Origin: Actinophytocola xinjiangensis
GTDB taxonomy: Bacteria > Actinomycetota > Actinomycetes > Mycobacteriales > Pseudonocardiaceae
DNA length: 64,000 nt
Assembly (NCBI RefSeq): GCF_001921215.1
Contig: NZ_MSIF01000025.1
Coordinates: 1 to 64,000, forward strand
Direction of reading: 5' to 3'
Part shown: one piece after another, positions 1-8,904 of the stretch
Layout of the letters: every line of letters begins with the position of its first letter
Numbering within the stretch: the stretch's first letter is position 1
The notes under the pieces: generated by a model
What the model saw: only the letters and a program-made list of their open reading frames with translations
Databases searched by the model: none
Told to the model about the DNA's origin: nothing
Made by a program: the position numbers and the translations under genes

Positions 1-97
1 GGACATCAGCAATCACATGATCAACGAGACCGTGCCCGCCCCATCAACTGGGTGATCGACTTTGCCGACCCCCTGCCGGTGAGGGTGGGGGCCGTAC

Positions 98-220
98 CTA
101 GGGGTACTGGGGCTTGCCCCGGTTGTCCGCGAGTTGGACCTGGCCGTGGTCATGGGGCGGGTTCGTGTCCGTCTGCCGTGTGGCGTTCCCGTGCCCGTAG
201 AAGGACAGTTCGGCCTCCAA
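98..220 (-). CDS. possible small hypothetical protein (weak)
   Basis: A 40-codon frame reading right to left from a TTG, ending in ADNRGKPQYP. Its third codon positions are mostly G or C and the wording (SFYGHGNATRQ, HDHGQVQLADN) looks like protein rather than an antisense shadow. There is no ATG or GTG start and no clear ribosome site, and the frame stays open further upstream, so the real start is unknown. I recognise no family. It could equally be the remnant of a gene. The remaining bases 1-97 show nothing I can support. Confidence 0.25.
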   Translation of the reverse strand: MEAELSFYGHGNATRQTDTNPPHDHGQVQLADNRGKPQYP

Positions 221-273
221 CGCCGCACGGACCGTCTCCGCCTTGCGGAACCCGGATCGGTCGTTGTGGGTGT

Positions 274-675
274 TCAGGGGATGGGTTGGCCCAGGCCAAG
301 GAGGTTGCCCTCGCTGTCGCGGAACCAGGCGCCTCGTTCGCCGGTGCCGACCGAGGGGTAGTTGCCGGCCACCTCGACGATGCCGTCGACGGTGCGGAGC
401 CCGGGCAGGTCGACGTCCTCGAAGACGACGCCGCGGTGGCGTAGTTCGGTGACGACGGCGTCCAGGTCGGTCACCTCGAAGGCCATCTGGGTGTGTTCGC
501 CCGATGACGCTCCGGTGGAGGCGAACAGGGCGAAGCGGGTCGGGCCCAGGCGGTAGAGAAGGCCTCCCGGGCGTTCCTCCGAGGGTTCCAGGCCCAGTTT
601 GTCGGCGTAGAACGCTCGGGCTCGGGTCAGGTCCTGGCACGGCAGCCTGGTCGCCACCTGCGCGTCACTCAGCAT
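274..675 (-). CDS. VOC / glyoxalase-bleomycin resistance fold protein
   Basis: A 133-residue protein opening MLSDAQVATRLPCQDLTRA, followed by the typical single VOC repeat: FYADKLGLEPSEE, LLYRLGPTRFALFAS, MAFEVTDLDAVVTELRHRGV and a C-terminal AWFRDSEGNLLGL. The family binds small molecules or a metal and includes glyoxalases, dioxygenases and drug-binding resistance proteins. The final E in RDSEGN is at the usual metal-ligand position. The start ATG is preceded by GGGG; longer upstream reading has no support. It is divergent from the YeaQ-like gene. The substrate is not deducible. Confidence 0.8.
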   Translation of the reverse strand: MLSDAQVATRLPCQDLTRARAFYADKLGLEPSEERPGGLLYRLGPTRFALFASTGASSGEHTQMAFEVTDLDAVVTELRHRGVVFEDVDLPGLRTVDGIVEVAGNYPSVGTGERGAWFRDSEGNLLGLGQPIP

Positions 676-787
676 GACCCCGATGGTGCCAGGGAAGTTC
701 AGGGTCGGCCTCCGGGCGATGCCCGATGGTCCTCGCCGCCCCGCCCGGGTGATGCTGGAGTCGGCTTGGAGAACGAGGGAGGACGTC

Positions 788-1057
788 GTGGAGATCACCG
801 GAATCATCACCGCCATCGTGTTCGGGGCGATCATCGGTGGGTTGGGGCGCGCGGTGGTCCCGGGCCGGCACCGGCTCTCGCTGCTCGCCACTCTCCTCGT
901 CGGCATCGTGGGGGCGGTGATCGGGACGGGGGTCGCCGATCTGGTGGGCGTCGCCGACACCGACGGGATCGACTGGACCGAGATCGCCATGCAGGTCGTG
1001 TTCGCCGGCGGCGGGGTCTCGCTGTTGACCCGGGCTCGCACGCGACAGAACCACTGA
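788..1057 (+). CDS. GlsB/YeaQ/YmgE-family small membrane protein
   Basis: An 89-residue integral membrane protein with glycine-rich helices (ITAIVFGAIIGGLGRAVVPG, LLATLLVGIVGAVIGTGVADLVG, IAMQVVFAGGGVSLLT). This is the pattern of the 'transglycosylase-associated' YeaQ/GlsB family, whose members respond to envelope or general stress in other bacteria. The GTG start is chosen because AGGGAGGA sits about six bases upstream. It stands alone between a divergent VOC gene and a repeat-rich gap. Its molecular function is unknown. Confidence 0.8.
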   Translation: MEITGIITAIVFGAIIGGLGRAVVPGRHRLSLLATLLVGIVGAVIGTGVADLVGVADTDGIDWTEIAMQVVFAGGGVSLLTRARTRQNH

Positions 1058-1117
1058 ACCCGCGCGGCCCGCACACGACCCACCAGGGGGAGTCGGGTGC
1101 GGGGCCGTGCTCGCGCA

Positions 1118-1230
1118 CCGGGCCGCGCGGCTTCGCACCGGGCCGCGCGGCTGCGCGCCGGGCCGCGCGGCTATGCGCCGGGCCGGCGCGCGGACCCCAG
1201 CGGCTACGCGCCGGGCCGGCGCGCGGACCC
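1118..1230. repeat. GC-rich short tandem repeats in an intergenic gap
   Basis: Three consecutive 20-base units starting CCGGGCCGCGCGGCT (at 1118, 1138 and 1158) are followed by a 33-base unit starting CCGGGCCGGCGCGCGGACCC at 1178 and a partial second copy at 1211. They lie in the 413-base gap 1058-1470 between the YeaQ-like gene and the NfeD-like gene. Overlapping small frames here are low-complexity, rich in Arg, Ala and Gly, and are not credible proteins. The rest of the gap (1231-1470) shows no clear gene; a promoter for the downstream operon is expected near its right end. Confidence 0.75.
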
Positions 1231-1470
1231 CGGCCGCGAACCGCGCACTCCATCGCACGCCGCTCGCGCGCCGACCCGGACCGTGCACGAACCCACGCGG
1301 CGATCCTCGGCGATCCACTCGCGAACCCGCGCGAGACCCCACCCCTCCCCGGAACCGTGTAACAGTGCGGTAACCGGACGTGCTGTGGTGAGGAGTTTCT
1401 TCGTTTTGCCCCTGGACGTGGGAAATCGCTGGGTATAGTCCCCCCACGTACGGGCCAGGGGAGGGCGGTT

Positions 1471-2031
1471 ATGGGCGACTTCTTCGACGCCGCGCTGTCC
1501 TTTCCCGCTCTGCCACTGACTTTCCTGCTCGCGTTCGTCGTCCTCTACTGGTTGCTGGTGTTGCTCGGCACGTTCGACGTCGAGCTGTTCGCCGGGGACG
1601 GGTCCTTCGGGGACGGGCTCGGACTGGGGGGTGTTCCGGTCACGGTCACCGCCTCGGTACTGATCGTGGTGGGGTGGTTCGCCACGTTGGCCGGGGGGCT
1701 GATCTTCGACGGTGTCGTCGCCGGTGTCGGGGCGATCGTCGTCGGGTTGTTCCTGGGGTTGTTGGCGGCCCGGGCGGTCGCCACTCCGTTGCGGCGGCTG
1801 TACGCGACCGGGGTCGAGCCGTCCCGCAACGACTTCGTCGGTCGGGAGTGTGTCATTCGCACCGGCCGGGTTTCCGCTGACTTCGGCCAGGCCGAGGTCA
1901 CCGCCGCGGACGGGTCCTCCGCGATCGTCCAGGTGCGGCAGACCGGTGAGCACCAGCTCACCTCGGGGCACCGGGCGTTGATCTTCGACTACGACATCGA
2001 CGGCGAGTTCTTCTGGGTCGCGCCGGCCTGA
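1471..2031 (+). CDS. yqiJ-like: NfeD/YqiJ-like membrane protein
   Basis: A 186-residue protein with hydrophobic segments at roughly residues 12-32, 55-75 and 80-98. A soluble C-terminal beta domain follows (VEPSRNDFVGRECVIRTGRVSADFGQAEV... HQLTSGHRALIFDYDIDGEFFWV), which looks like the OB-type domain of NfeD/YqiJ. Such proteins are encoded next to flotillins and are thought to act in membrane microdomains. The downstream flotillin starts 20 bases after the stop, so the two are almost certainly co-transcribed, as in E. coli yqiJ-yqiK. Confidence 0.8.
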   Translation: MGDFFDAALSFPALPLTFLLAFVVLYWLLVLLGTFDVELFAGDGSFGDGLGLGGVPVTVTASVLIVVGWFATLAGGLIFDGVVAGVGAIVVGLFLGLLAARAVATPLRRLYATGVEPSRNDFVGRECVIRTGRVSADFGQAEVTAADGSSAIVQVRQTGEHQLTSGHRALIFDYDIDGEFFWVAPA

Positions 2032-2051
2032 GTATCACAGAGAGGTCCACA

Positions 2052-4007
2052 ATGGAGGTCATCTTCATCGCTGTCGGCGTGGTGCTCGCCGTACTGCTCA
2101 TCCTGCTGCTCGCGATCAGCCGACTGTTCCGCAAGGTCGAGCAGGGGCGCGCGCTGATCGTGTCCAAGGTGCGCAACGTTCACGTCACGTTCACCGGCGC
2201 GGTCGTGTTACCCGTGCTCCACAAGGCGGAGTACATGGACATCTCCGTCAAGACGATCGAGATCGGCCGGATGGGTCAGGAAGGCCTGATCTGCCAGGAC
2301 AACATCCGCGCCGACATCCGGATCACCTTCTTCGTGCGGGTCAACAAGACCAGTGAGGACGTCATCAAGGTCGCGCAGGCCATCGGCACCGAGCGCGCCT
2401 CCGACCAGGGCACCCTCCAGGAGCTGTTCAACGCCAAGTTCTCCGAGGCCCTCAAGACCGTCGGCAAGCACCTCGACTTCGTCGACCTCTACACCAAGCG
2501 CGACGAGTTCCGCGACCGCATCCTCGCGGTCATCGGCACCGACCTCAACGGCTACAGCCTTGAGGACGCCGCCATCGACTACCTCGAGCAGACGCCACTG
2601 GCCCAGTTGGACAGCAACAACATCCTCGACGCCCAGGGCATCCGCAAGATCACCGAGCTGACCGCCATCGAGCACGTGCGCACCAACGAGTTCCAGCGCA
2701 CGGAGGAGAAGGAGATCACCAAGCAGAACGTCGACGCCCGCGAGGCCATCCTCGAACTGGAGCGCCGGCAGGCCGACGCGGAGAACCGCCAGCGCCGCGA
2801 GATCGAGACGATGAAGGCCCGCGAGGAGGCCGAGACCGCCAAGGTGCAGGCCGAGGAGCGCCTCAAGGCGCAGACCGCGAACCTGCGCACCGACGAGCAG
2901 CTCGGCATCCAGGACCAGAACCGTGCCCGCGAGGTCGCCGTCGCGGAGAAGAACCGCGAGCGGGTCATCGCCATCGAGACCGAGCGGATCGAGAAGGACC
3001 GCCAGCTGGAGGTGGTGTCCCGCGAGCGGGAGATCGCCGTCGCCACCGCCGCCAAGGACAAGGAGGTCGAGGTCGAGAAGCGGACCGTGGCCGAGGTCGT
3101 GCGGGAGCGGATCGCGGTGGAGAAGACCGTGGCCGAGCAGGAGGAGAACATCAAGCGGCTGCGGGCGGTCGAGGAGGCCGAGCGTGACCGGCAGGCCATC
3201 GTGATCCGCGCCGAGGCGCAGGCCCAGGAGAACCTGGTCAAGGACATCAAGGCCGCCGAGGCCGCGGAGGCCGCAGCCAAGTTCAAGGCCCGCGAGGAGC
3301 TGCTGATCGCCGAGGCGCGCCAGCAGGCCGCCGAGCTGGAGGCCACCGCGAAGATCCGGCTGGCCGAGGGCATCCAGGCCGAGGCCGCCGCCGAGGGCCT
3401 GGCCGACGTGCAGGTGCGTGAGCGCGGCGCCGAGGTCATCGAGAAGGAGGGCCGCGCCGAGGCGATCGTGGTGCGGGAGAAGGCGCTGGCCGGCGCGGAC
3501 GCGCTGCGCGAGAAGCTGCGCGGCGAGGCAGAGGGTCTCACCGAGAAGGCCGCGGCGCTCGCCGCGATGGACGCCGCCTCGCGCACCCACGAGGAGTTCC
3601 GGATCCGGCTGGAGGCCGAGAAGGACATCCGGATGGCCGGCATCGAGGCCCAGCGTGACGTGGCCGAGCAGCAGGCGCTGGTGCTGGCCAAGGGCCTGGA
3701 GAAGGCCGACATCGACATCGTCGGCGGCGACACCGTGTTCTTCGACCGGCTGATGGGGTCGATCGCGCTCGGCAAGGGCGTCGACGGGTTCGTCGAGCAC
3801 TCCGACGTGGCGAAGACGCTGGCCGGCCCGTGGCTCAACGGTTCGGCCGACTTCACCGAGGACATCAAGCAGATCCTCGGCTCGATGGGCACCGAGGACG
3901 TCAAGAACATCTCCATGTCGGCGTTGCTGATGAAGATGATGCGGGACGGGGCGCTGCCGGTCAGCGTGCCCGATGACGCGGCCGCCGCGCTCACACCGAA
4001 GTCGTGA
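2052..4007 (+). CDS. yqiK-like: flotillin / YqiK-like SPFH protein
   Basis: A 651-residue protein with an N-terminal membrane helix (IFIAVGVVLAVLLILLLAISRLF), an SPFH/band-7 domain (about residues 28-220: VEQGRALIVSKVRNVHVTFTG, ICQDNIRADIRITFFVRVN, LNGYSLEDAAIDYLEQTPL) and a very long Glu/Arg/Lys-rich coiled coil (about 220-530). A C-terminal flotillin tail follows (VLAKGLEKADIDIVGGDTVFF). Flotillins scaffold membrane domains. The coiled coil is rather longer than in ordinary flotillins. The stop overlaps the start of the giant AAA gene by four bases (GTGA), implying translational coupling. Confidence 0.9.
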   Translation: MEVIFIAVGVVLAVLLILLLAISRLFRKVEQGRALIVSKVRNVHVTFTGAVVLPVLHKAEYMDISVKTIEIGRMGQEGLICQDNIRADIRITFFVRVNKTSEDVIKVAQAIGTERASDQGTLQELFNAKFSEALKTVGKHLDFVDLYTKRDEFRDRILAVIGTDLNGYSLEDAAIDYLEQTPLAQLDSNNILDAQGIRKITELTAIEHVRTNEFQRTEEKEITKQNVDAREAILELERRQADAENRQRREIETMKAREEAETAKVQAEERLKAQTANLRTDEQLGIQDQNRAREVAVAEKNRERVIAIETERIEKDRQLEVVSREREIAVATAAKDKEVEVEKRTVAEVVRERIAVEKTVAEQEENIKRLRAVEEAERDRQAIVIRAEAQAQENLVKDIKAAEAAEAAAKFKAREELLIAEARQQAAELEATAKIRLAEGIQAEAAAEGLADVQVRERGAEVIEKEGRAEAIVVREKALAGADALREKLRGEAEGLTEKAAALAAMDAASRTHEEFRIRLEAEKDIRMAGIEAQRDVAEQQALVLAKGLEKADIDIVGGDTVFFDRLMGSIALGKGVDGFVEHSDVAKTLAGPWLNGSADFTEDIKQILGSMGTEDVKNISMSALLMKMMRDGALPVSVPDDAAAALTPKS

Positions 4008-7000
4008 CGGCCACCACCGAACAGGCGCCGGCTGCGGCGGGCCTGGACGCGCGCACCTACGAGGTGTTGCGCTCCCGGCTCGCCGAGCAGGCCGCCGAGC
4101 TGACCCGCCGCGCCGAGGCGCTCAACGCGCGGCGGCTGGAGGTGTTCGGCAGTACCGACATGCGGCTGGTCGGCGCCGAACGGATCCGCACGGTCAACAA
4201 CTGTGTGCCGCGTGACGTGGTGTCCGTCCCGGACAGTGACGGGGACGTCGCGAGCGGGCTGATGTTGTTCGGCTACAACGTGTTCATCGGCCTCAAGCCG
4301 GAGACCACGGTCGACGACGTGTTCTCGCTGCACCGGTTCACCCGCGACGGCGAGGCGTTCCGGTTCGAGGACGCCGGGCGTGACGAGCGGCCGGAGCTGC
4401 TGGGCGACGAGCGGTTCCGGCGCGACTTCACCGAGCTGTACCGGTACTACCGGGAGACCCGGCTGCTGCAGCTGCGCCCGATCGAGGGCAAGCTGCTGGC
4501 GGTGTTCCAGACCGGCCCGCGCACCGAGGACATCAAGGTGCTGCGCTGGTCGGTCGGCGCCGACGGCTCGCTGTCCTACCTGGACAACACGGGCGAGCGG
4601 GACCACGTCTTCCCGGCGGCGCACGACTTCACCTGGACCGAGACCACCCGCGAGCAGCACGTCCTTGGCCGCCACCCGCACGTGTCGATCGAGGACGAGG
4701 TCTTCATCGAGACGGTCAACGGCGACCTGACGGTCAAGGTGGAGAACAACACCGAGGTCGGCGAGGGCATCTACCGCGAGTCGGTCGACGAGCCGTTGCA
4801 GAGCCTGGCCGACGCCGACATCCGCTACGCGCGGGTCGGCCCGCTGATCCTGCTGAAGATCCTGCCCTACAACGAGAAGACCTGGCGTTACCTGGTCTAC
4901 AACACGCGCACCCGGTCGGTGGTGCGCCTGGACGGCATCGGTCAGGCCTGTCAGCGGCTGCCCGAGGACCAGGGCCTGATCTTCCCCGGCGGCTACTACC
5001 TGGCCACCGGCGTGTCCCGCACGTTCGACACGGCCACCGACGGCCTGGAGTTCGAACGGGTCATCCGCTCCCCCAACGGCGAGGACGTGGTGTACGTCTT
5101 CCACGCCCGTCGGGAGGGCCGCTCGCTGCTGCTGCCCTACAACGTGATCCGCAAGGAGGTCGCGACGCCGCTGCCCTGCCACGGGTTCTCGCTGTTCGAG
5201 GACGGCACGCTGGTGGCGTTCCGCGCGGACTCCGAGGAGCCGACGCGGGTGCACCCGATGCAGGTGTGGCAGACCCCGTACGTGTCGGACAGTTTCGCCG
5301 CCGCGCAGCCGGTGGGCACCGGGCCGCTGGAGCGGATCGGCAACGCCGATCTGGTGCGGGGGGTGTCCGACTGCCTGTCGGTCACCCGGATGATCGGCGA
5401 GATGGCCCCGTCGACGGCGATGTTCGAGGGTCTGATCGCCGCCTGTACGCGGGCGTTCGACAGCTACCACTGGCTGGGTGACACCGAGCTGGGTGACCTG
5501 CGGACGCCGGTGGCGGATGTGCGGGCGACGGCCGAGCAGGTGCTGGCCGAGTTCGAGACCGTGCAGACGCTGACGGCCTCGGCCGCCGCCCAGCTGACCG
5601 AGACCGACGAGCACTGCCGGTCGCTGGTGCGCCGGGTGCGTGGCGAGGCACCGAAGTCGGCCGACCAGTGGGTCGGTCAGCTCGCGGAGCTGCGCCGCGC
5701 CCAGGGACACCTGGTGACGTTGCGCGAGGTCCGCTACGTCGACACGGCGCGGATCGACGAGCTGGCGGCGACCCTGGAGTCCGAGCTGGCCGCGGCGGCG
5801 ACCCGCGCGGTCGAGTTCCTCAGCGGGCCGGACGCGTTCACCGGCTACCACGAGCAGGTCGCGGCGCTGGTCGCCGACGCGGAGGCGATCGCGACGGTCG
5901 CCGAGGCCGGGCCGGTGGCCGAGCGGCTGGCCGAGCAGGCCGCCGGGCTGGAGATCGTCACCGAGGTCGTCGGCGGGCTGGAGATCGCCGACGCGACCGT
6001 GCGTACCCAGATCCTGGAGCGGATCGGCGAGGTCCTCGGCGGCGTGAACCGCGCGCGGGCGACCCTGGACGGGCGGCGCAAGGCGCTGTTGTCAACCGAG
6101 GGCCGGGCGGCGTTCGCCGCCGAGTTCGCGCTGCTGGGGCAGGCGATCACCGGCGCCCTGGCGGTCGCCGACACCCCGCGCCGGTGCGACGACGGGCTCG
6201 GGAAACTGTTGCTGCGCCTGGAGAACCTGGAGTCCCGGTTCGCCGAGTTCGACGACTTCCTTGGGGAGCTGTCGGCCAAGCGCACCGACGTGTACGAGGC
6301 GTTCTCCTCGCGCAAGCAGGCGCTGGTCGACGAGCAGGCGCGGCGCGCCGACCGGCTGGTCGACTCCGCCGAACGCATCCTGACCAGCGTCAACCGGCGG
6401 GTGGCCGGGCTGTCGTCGCTGGACGAGATCAACACCTACTTCGCCTCCGACCCGATGGTCGCCAAGGTCCGTTCGGTCGCCGAGGAGCTGCGCGAGCTCG
6501 ACGACGCGGTCCGCGCCGAGGAGCTGGCCGGCCGGCTCAAGGCCGCCCGTCAGGAGGCCGGCCGCTCGCTGCGCGACCGCGCCGACCTCTACGGCGACGG
6601 CGGCGAGACCGTGCGGCTTGGCCGGCACCGGTTCGCGGTCAACACCCAGGCCATCGACCTGACGCTGGTGCCCAAGGACGGGCGGATGTCGCTGGCGGTC
6701 ACCGGCACCGACTACCGCGAGCCGGTCACCGACACCGAGTTCGAGGCCACCCGAGGCTACTGGGACCAGCTGCTGGTCTCGGAGTCGCCGGAGGTCTACC
6801 GGGCGGAGTACCTGGCGGCGTGCGTGCTGGAGGAGACGCCCGACCTGGAGGATCTGCTGGGCGCGGTCCGCCGGGCCGCCGAGGCCCGCTACGACGAGGG
6901 CTACGAGCGGGGCGTGCACGACCAGGACGCCGCCGCGATCCTGGCGGTGCTGGCGCGGCTGTCGGCCGGCGCCGGGCTGTTGCGCTACCCGCCGGACGCG

Positions 7001-8902
7001 CGCGCGGCCGCCCAGGTGTTCTGGGCGTCGGGCACCGACGAGGCGACCCGCGAGCGGTGGACGACCCGGGCGGGGTCGCTGGCCAGGGCGCGGGCGGCGT
7101 TCGGTGCGGTGCCGGCGATCGGTGACCTGTGCGGCGAGCTGGCGTCGGCCATGGCCGAGTTCGGCCGGGCGGCCGGGCTGCCCGAGGCGCCAGCGCTCGC
7201 GGCCGAGTACCTGTTCGAGGAGCTGGCGACGCCCGACGGGTTCGTGACCGGCGCCGGGGCGCGGGCGATCGTGTCGCGGTTCCGCCGGTCGCTGGCCGGG
7301 CGCCGCGAGTTCGACAACGACCTGCAGGCACTGGGCGATGACCTCCAGGCCAGGTACCAGCTGGTCGACGCGTGGCTCTCGGCGTTCCTGACCACCACCG
7401 ACGAGCTGTCCCCGGTGGACCTGCCGGAGGCGGTGGCGATCGAGCTGTGCGGCCCCGGACTGTCCAGAAGGGACTCGTCGGCGGCGCTGTCGGCCACGGT
7501 GGAGGGTCTGCTCGGGTCGCATCCCCGGGTGGTCGACCGCCGGCTGGAGGTGCGCCTGGACGAGCTGCTGACCCGGGTGCGGACCTTCCGCACCGAGCGG
7601 GTGCCGGGGTTCCGGGCGTACCAGAAGACCCGCAACGCGCTGGTCGAACGCGAACGCAATCGTTTGCGGCTGGAGGAGTTCCGGCCGAAGGTGATGAGCG
7701 CGTTCGTCCGCAACCGGCTGCTCGACGAGGTGTACCTGCCGCTGATCGGCGACAACCTGGCCAAGCAGCTGGGCGCCACCGGCGACGACAAGCGCACCGA
7801 CCAGATGGGTCTGCTGCTGCTGATCTCCCCGCCCGGCTACGGCAAGACGACGTTGATGGAGTACGTCGCCAACCGCCTGGGCCTGGTGTTCGTGAAGGTC
7901 AACGGCCCGGCGCTGGGCCACGACGTGACCTCGCTCGACCCGGCCGACGCGCCCAACGCCACCGCCCGCCAGGAGGTCGAGAAGATCTCCTTCGCGCTGG
8001 AGCTGGGCAACAACGCGCTGCTGTACCTGGACGACATCCAGCACACCAACCCGGAGCTGCTGCAGAAGTTCATCTCGCTGTGCGACGCGCAGCGGCGGAT
8101 GGAGGGCGTGTGGCAGGGCCGGACGCGGACCTACGACATGCGCGGCAAGCGGTTCGCGGTGTGCATGGCCGGCAACCCGTACACCGAGCAGGGCAAGCGT
8201 TTCCGGATCCCGGACATGCTCGCCAACCGCGCCGACGTGTGGAACCTCGGTGATGTGCTGTCCGGGAAGGACGACCTGTTCGCCCTGAGCTACGTCGAGA
8301 ACTCGCTGACGTCCAACTCGGTCCTGGCGCCACTGTCCACCCGGGAGCGCGCGGACATCCAGCTGCTGGTGCGGCTGGCCGGCGGGGACGACTCGGTGCG
8401 CACCGAGCAGCTCGCGCACCCGTACTCGGCGGTCGAGCTGGACCAGATCCTGTCGGTGCTGCGCAAGGTGTTGCGCGTGCAGCGGGTGGTGCTGGCCAAC
8501 AACAAGGCCTACATCGCCTCCGCAGCGCAGGCCGACTCGTCGCGCACCGAGCCGCCGTTCCTGCTGCAGGGCTCCTACCGCAACATGAACAAGCTGGCCG
8601 AACGCATCGTCCCGGTGATGAACGACGCCGAGCTGGAGTCCCTGGTGGACGACCACTACCTCGGTGAGGCGCAGACGCTGACCGCCGGTGCCGAGGCGAA
8701 CCTGCTCAAGCTCGCCGAACTGCGCGGGACGCTCACCGAGGCCCAGGCCGCGCGGTGGGCCGAGGTCAAGGCCGCCTACCTGCGGGACAAGGCGCTCGGC
8801 GGCGCGGCCGACGACCCGATGACCAGGGCGATCGGCGCCGTCGGGCTGTTGGCCGACCGGGTGGCGCAGGTGGAGACGGCGATCCGGGCCGCGTCGGGCT
8901 GA
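4004..8902 (+). CDS. giant flotillin-associated AAA ATPase ('DNA repair ATPase' type)
   Basis: A 1632-residue protein. The N-terminal half is a large non-enzymatic region (about 1-480) with repeated beta-rich segments such as YRYYRETRLLQLRPIEGKLL and PGGYYLATGVSRTFD. Helical, coiled-coil-like stretches cover about 480-1200. The C-terminal ATPase has Walker A PPGYGKTT at about residues 1276-1283, Walker B LLYLDDIQ near 1340 and a sensor-like MAGNPYT. Databases often name such proteins DNA repair ATPase, but I see no nuclease or DNA-binding signature. The GTG start overlaps the flotillin stop (GTGA), so a complex with the flotillin and NfeD-like proteins at the membrane is the natural inference. 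Confidence 0.85.
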   Translation: MTATTEQAPAAAGLDARTYEVLRSRLAEQAAELTRRAEALNARRLEVFGSTDMRLVGAERIRTVNNCVPRDVVSVPDSDGDVASGLMLFGYNVFIGLKPETTVDDVFSLHRFTRDGEAFRFEDAGRDERPELLGDERFRRDFTELYRYYRETRLLQLRPIEGKLLAVFQTGPRTEDIKVLRWSVGADGSLSYLDNTGERDHVFPAAHDFTWTETTREQHVLGRHPHVSIEDEVFIETVNGDLTVKVENNTEVGEGIYRESVDEPLQSLADADIRYARVGPLILLKILPYNEKTWRYLVYNTRTRSVVRLDGIGQACQRLPEDQGLIFPGGYYLATGVSRTFDTATDGLEFERVIRSPNGEDVVYVFHARREGRSLLLPYNVIRKEVATPLPCHGFSLFEDGTLVAFRADSEEPTRVHPMQVWQTPYVSDSFAAAQPVGTGPLERIGNADLVRGVSDCLSVTRMIGEMAPSTAMFEGLIAACTRAFDSYHWLGDTELGDLRTPVADVRATAEQVLAEFETVQTLTASAAAQLTETDEHCRSLVRRVRGEAPKSADQWVGQLAELRRAQGHLVTLREVRYVDTARIDELAATLESELAAAATRAVEFLSGPDAFTGYHEQVAALVADAEAIATVAEAGPVAERLAEQAAGLEIVTEVVGGLEIADATVRTQILERIGEVLGGVNRARATLDGRRKALLSTEGRAAFAAEFALLGQAITGALAVADTPRRCDDGLGKLLLRLENLESRFAEFDDFLGELSAKRTDVYEAFSSRKQALVDEQARRADRLVDSAERILTSVNRRVAGLSSLDEINTYFASDPMVAKVRSVAEELRELDDAVRAEELAGRLKAARQEAGRSLRDRADLYGDGGETVRLGRHRFAVNTQAIDLTLVPKDGRMSLAVTGTDYREPVTDTEFEATRGYWDQLLVSESPEVYRAEYLAACVLEETPDLEDLLGAVRRAAEARYDEGYERGVHDQDAAAILAVLARLSAGAGLLRYPPDARAAAQVFWASGTDEATRERWTTRAGSLARARAAFGAVPAIGDLCGELASAMAEFGRAAGLPEAPALAAEYLFEELATPDGFVTGAGARAIVSRFRRSLAGRREFDNDLQALGDDLQARYQLVDAWLSAFLTTTDELSPVDLPEAVAIELCGPGLSRRDSSAALSATVEGLLGSHPRVVDRRLEVRLDELLTRVRTFRTERVPGFRAYQKTRNALVERERNRLRLEEFRPKVMSAFVRNRLLDEVYLPLIGDNLAKQLGATGDDKRTDQMGLLLLISPPGYGKTTLMEYVANRLGLVFVKVNGPALGHDVTSLDPADAPNATARQEVEKISFALELGNNALLYLDDIQHTNPELLQKFISLCDAQRRMEGVWQGRTRTYDMRGKRFAVCMAGNPYTEQGKRFRIPDMLANRADVWNLGDVLSGKDDLFALSYVENSLTSNSVLAPLSTRERADIQLLVRLAGGDDSVRTEQLAHPYSAVELDQILSVLRKVLRVQRVVLANNKAYIASAAQADSSRTEPPFLLQGSYRNMNKLAERIVPVMNDAELESLVDDHYLGEAQTLTAGAEANLLKLAELRGTLTEAQAARWAEVKAAYLRDKALGGAADDPMTRAIGAVGLLADRVAQVETAIRAASG

Positions 8903-8904
8903 GC

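Noticed and set aside
1118-1230. Tandem repeats as a CRISPR array
   Set aside because: Units are adjacent or nearly so, without unique spacers, and no cas gene is present.
2208-5851. Long minus-strand frames across the flotillin and AAA genes
   Set aside because: Compositionally biased shadows of the coding strand; the plus-strand frames show SPFH and Walker motifs and proper ribosome sites.
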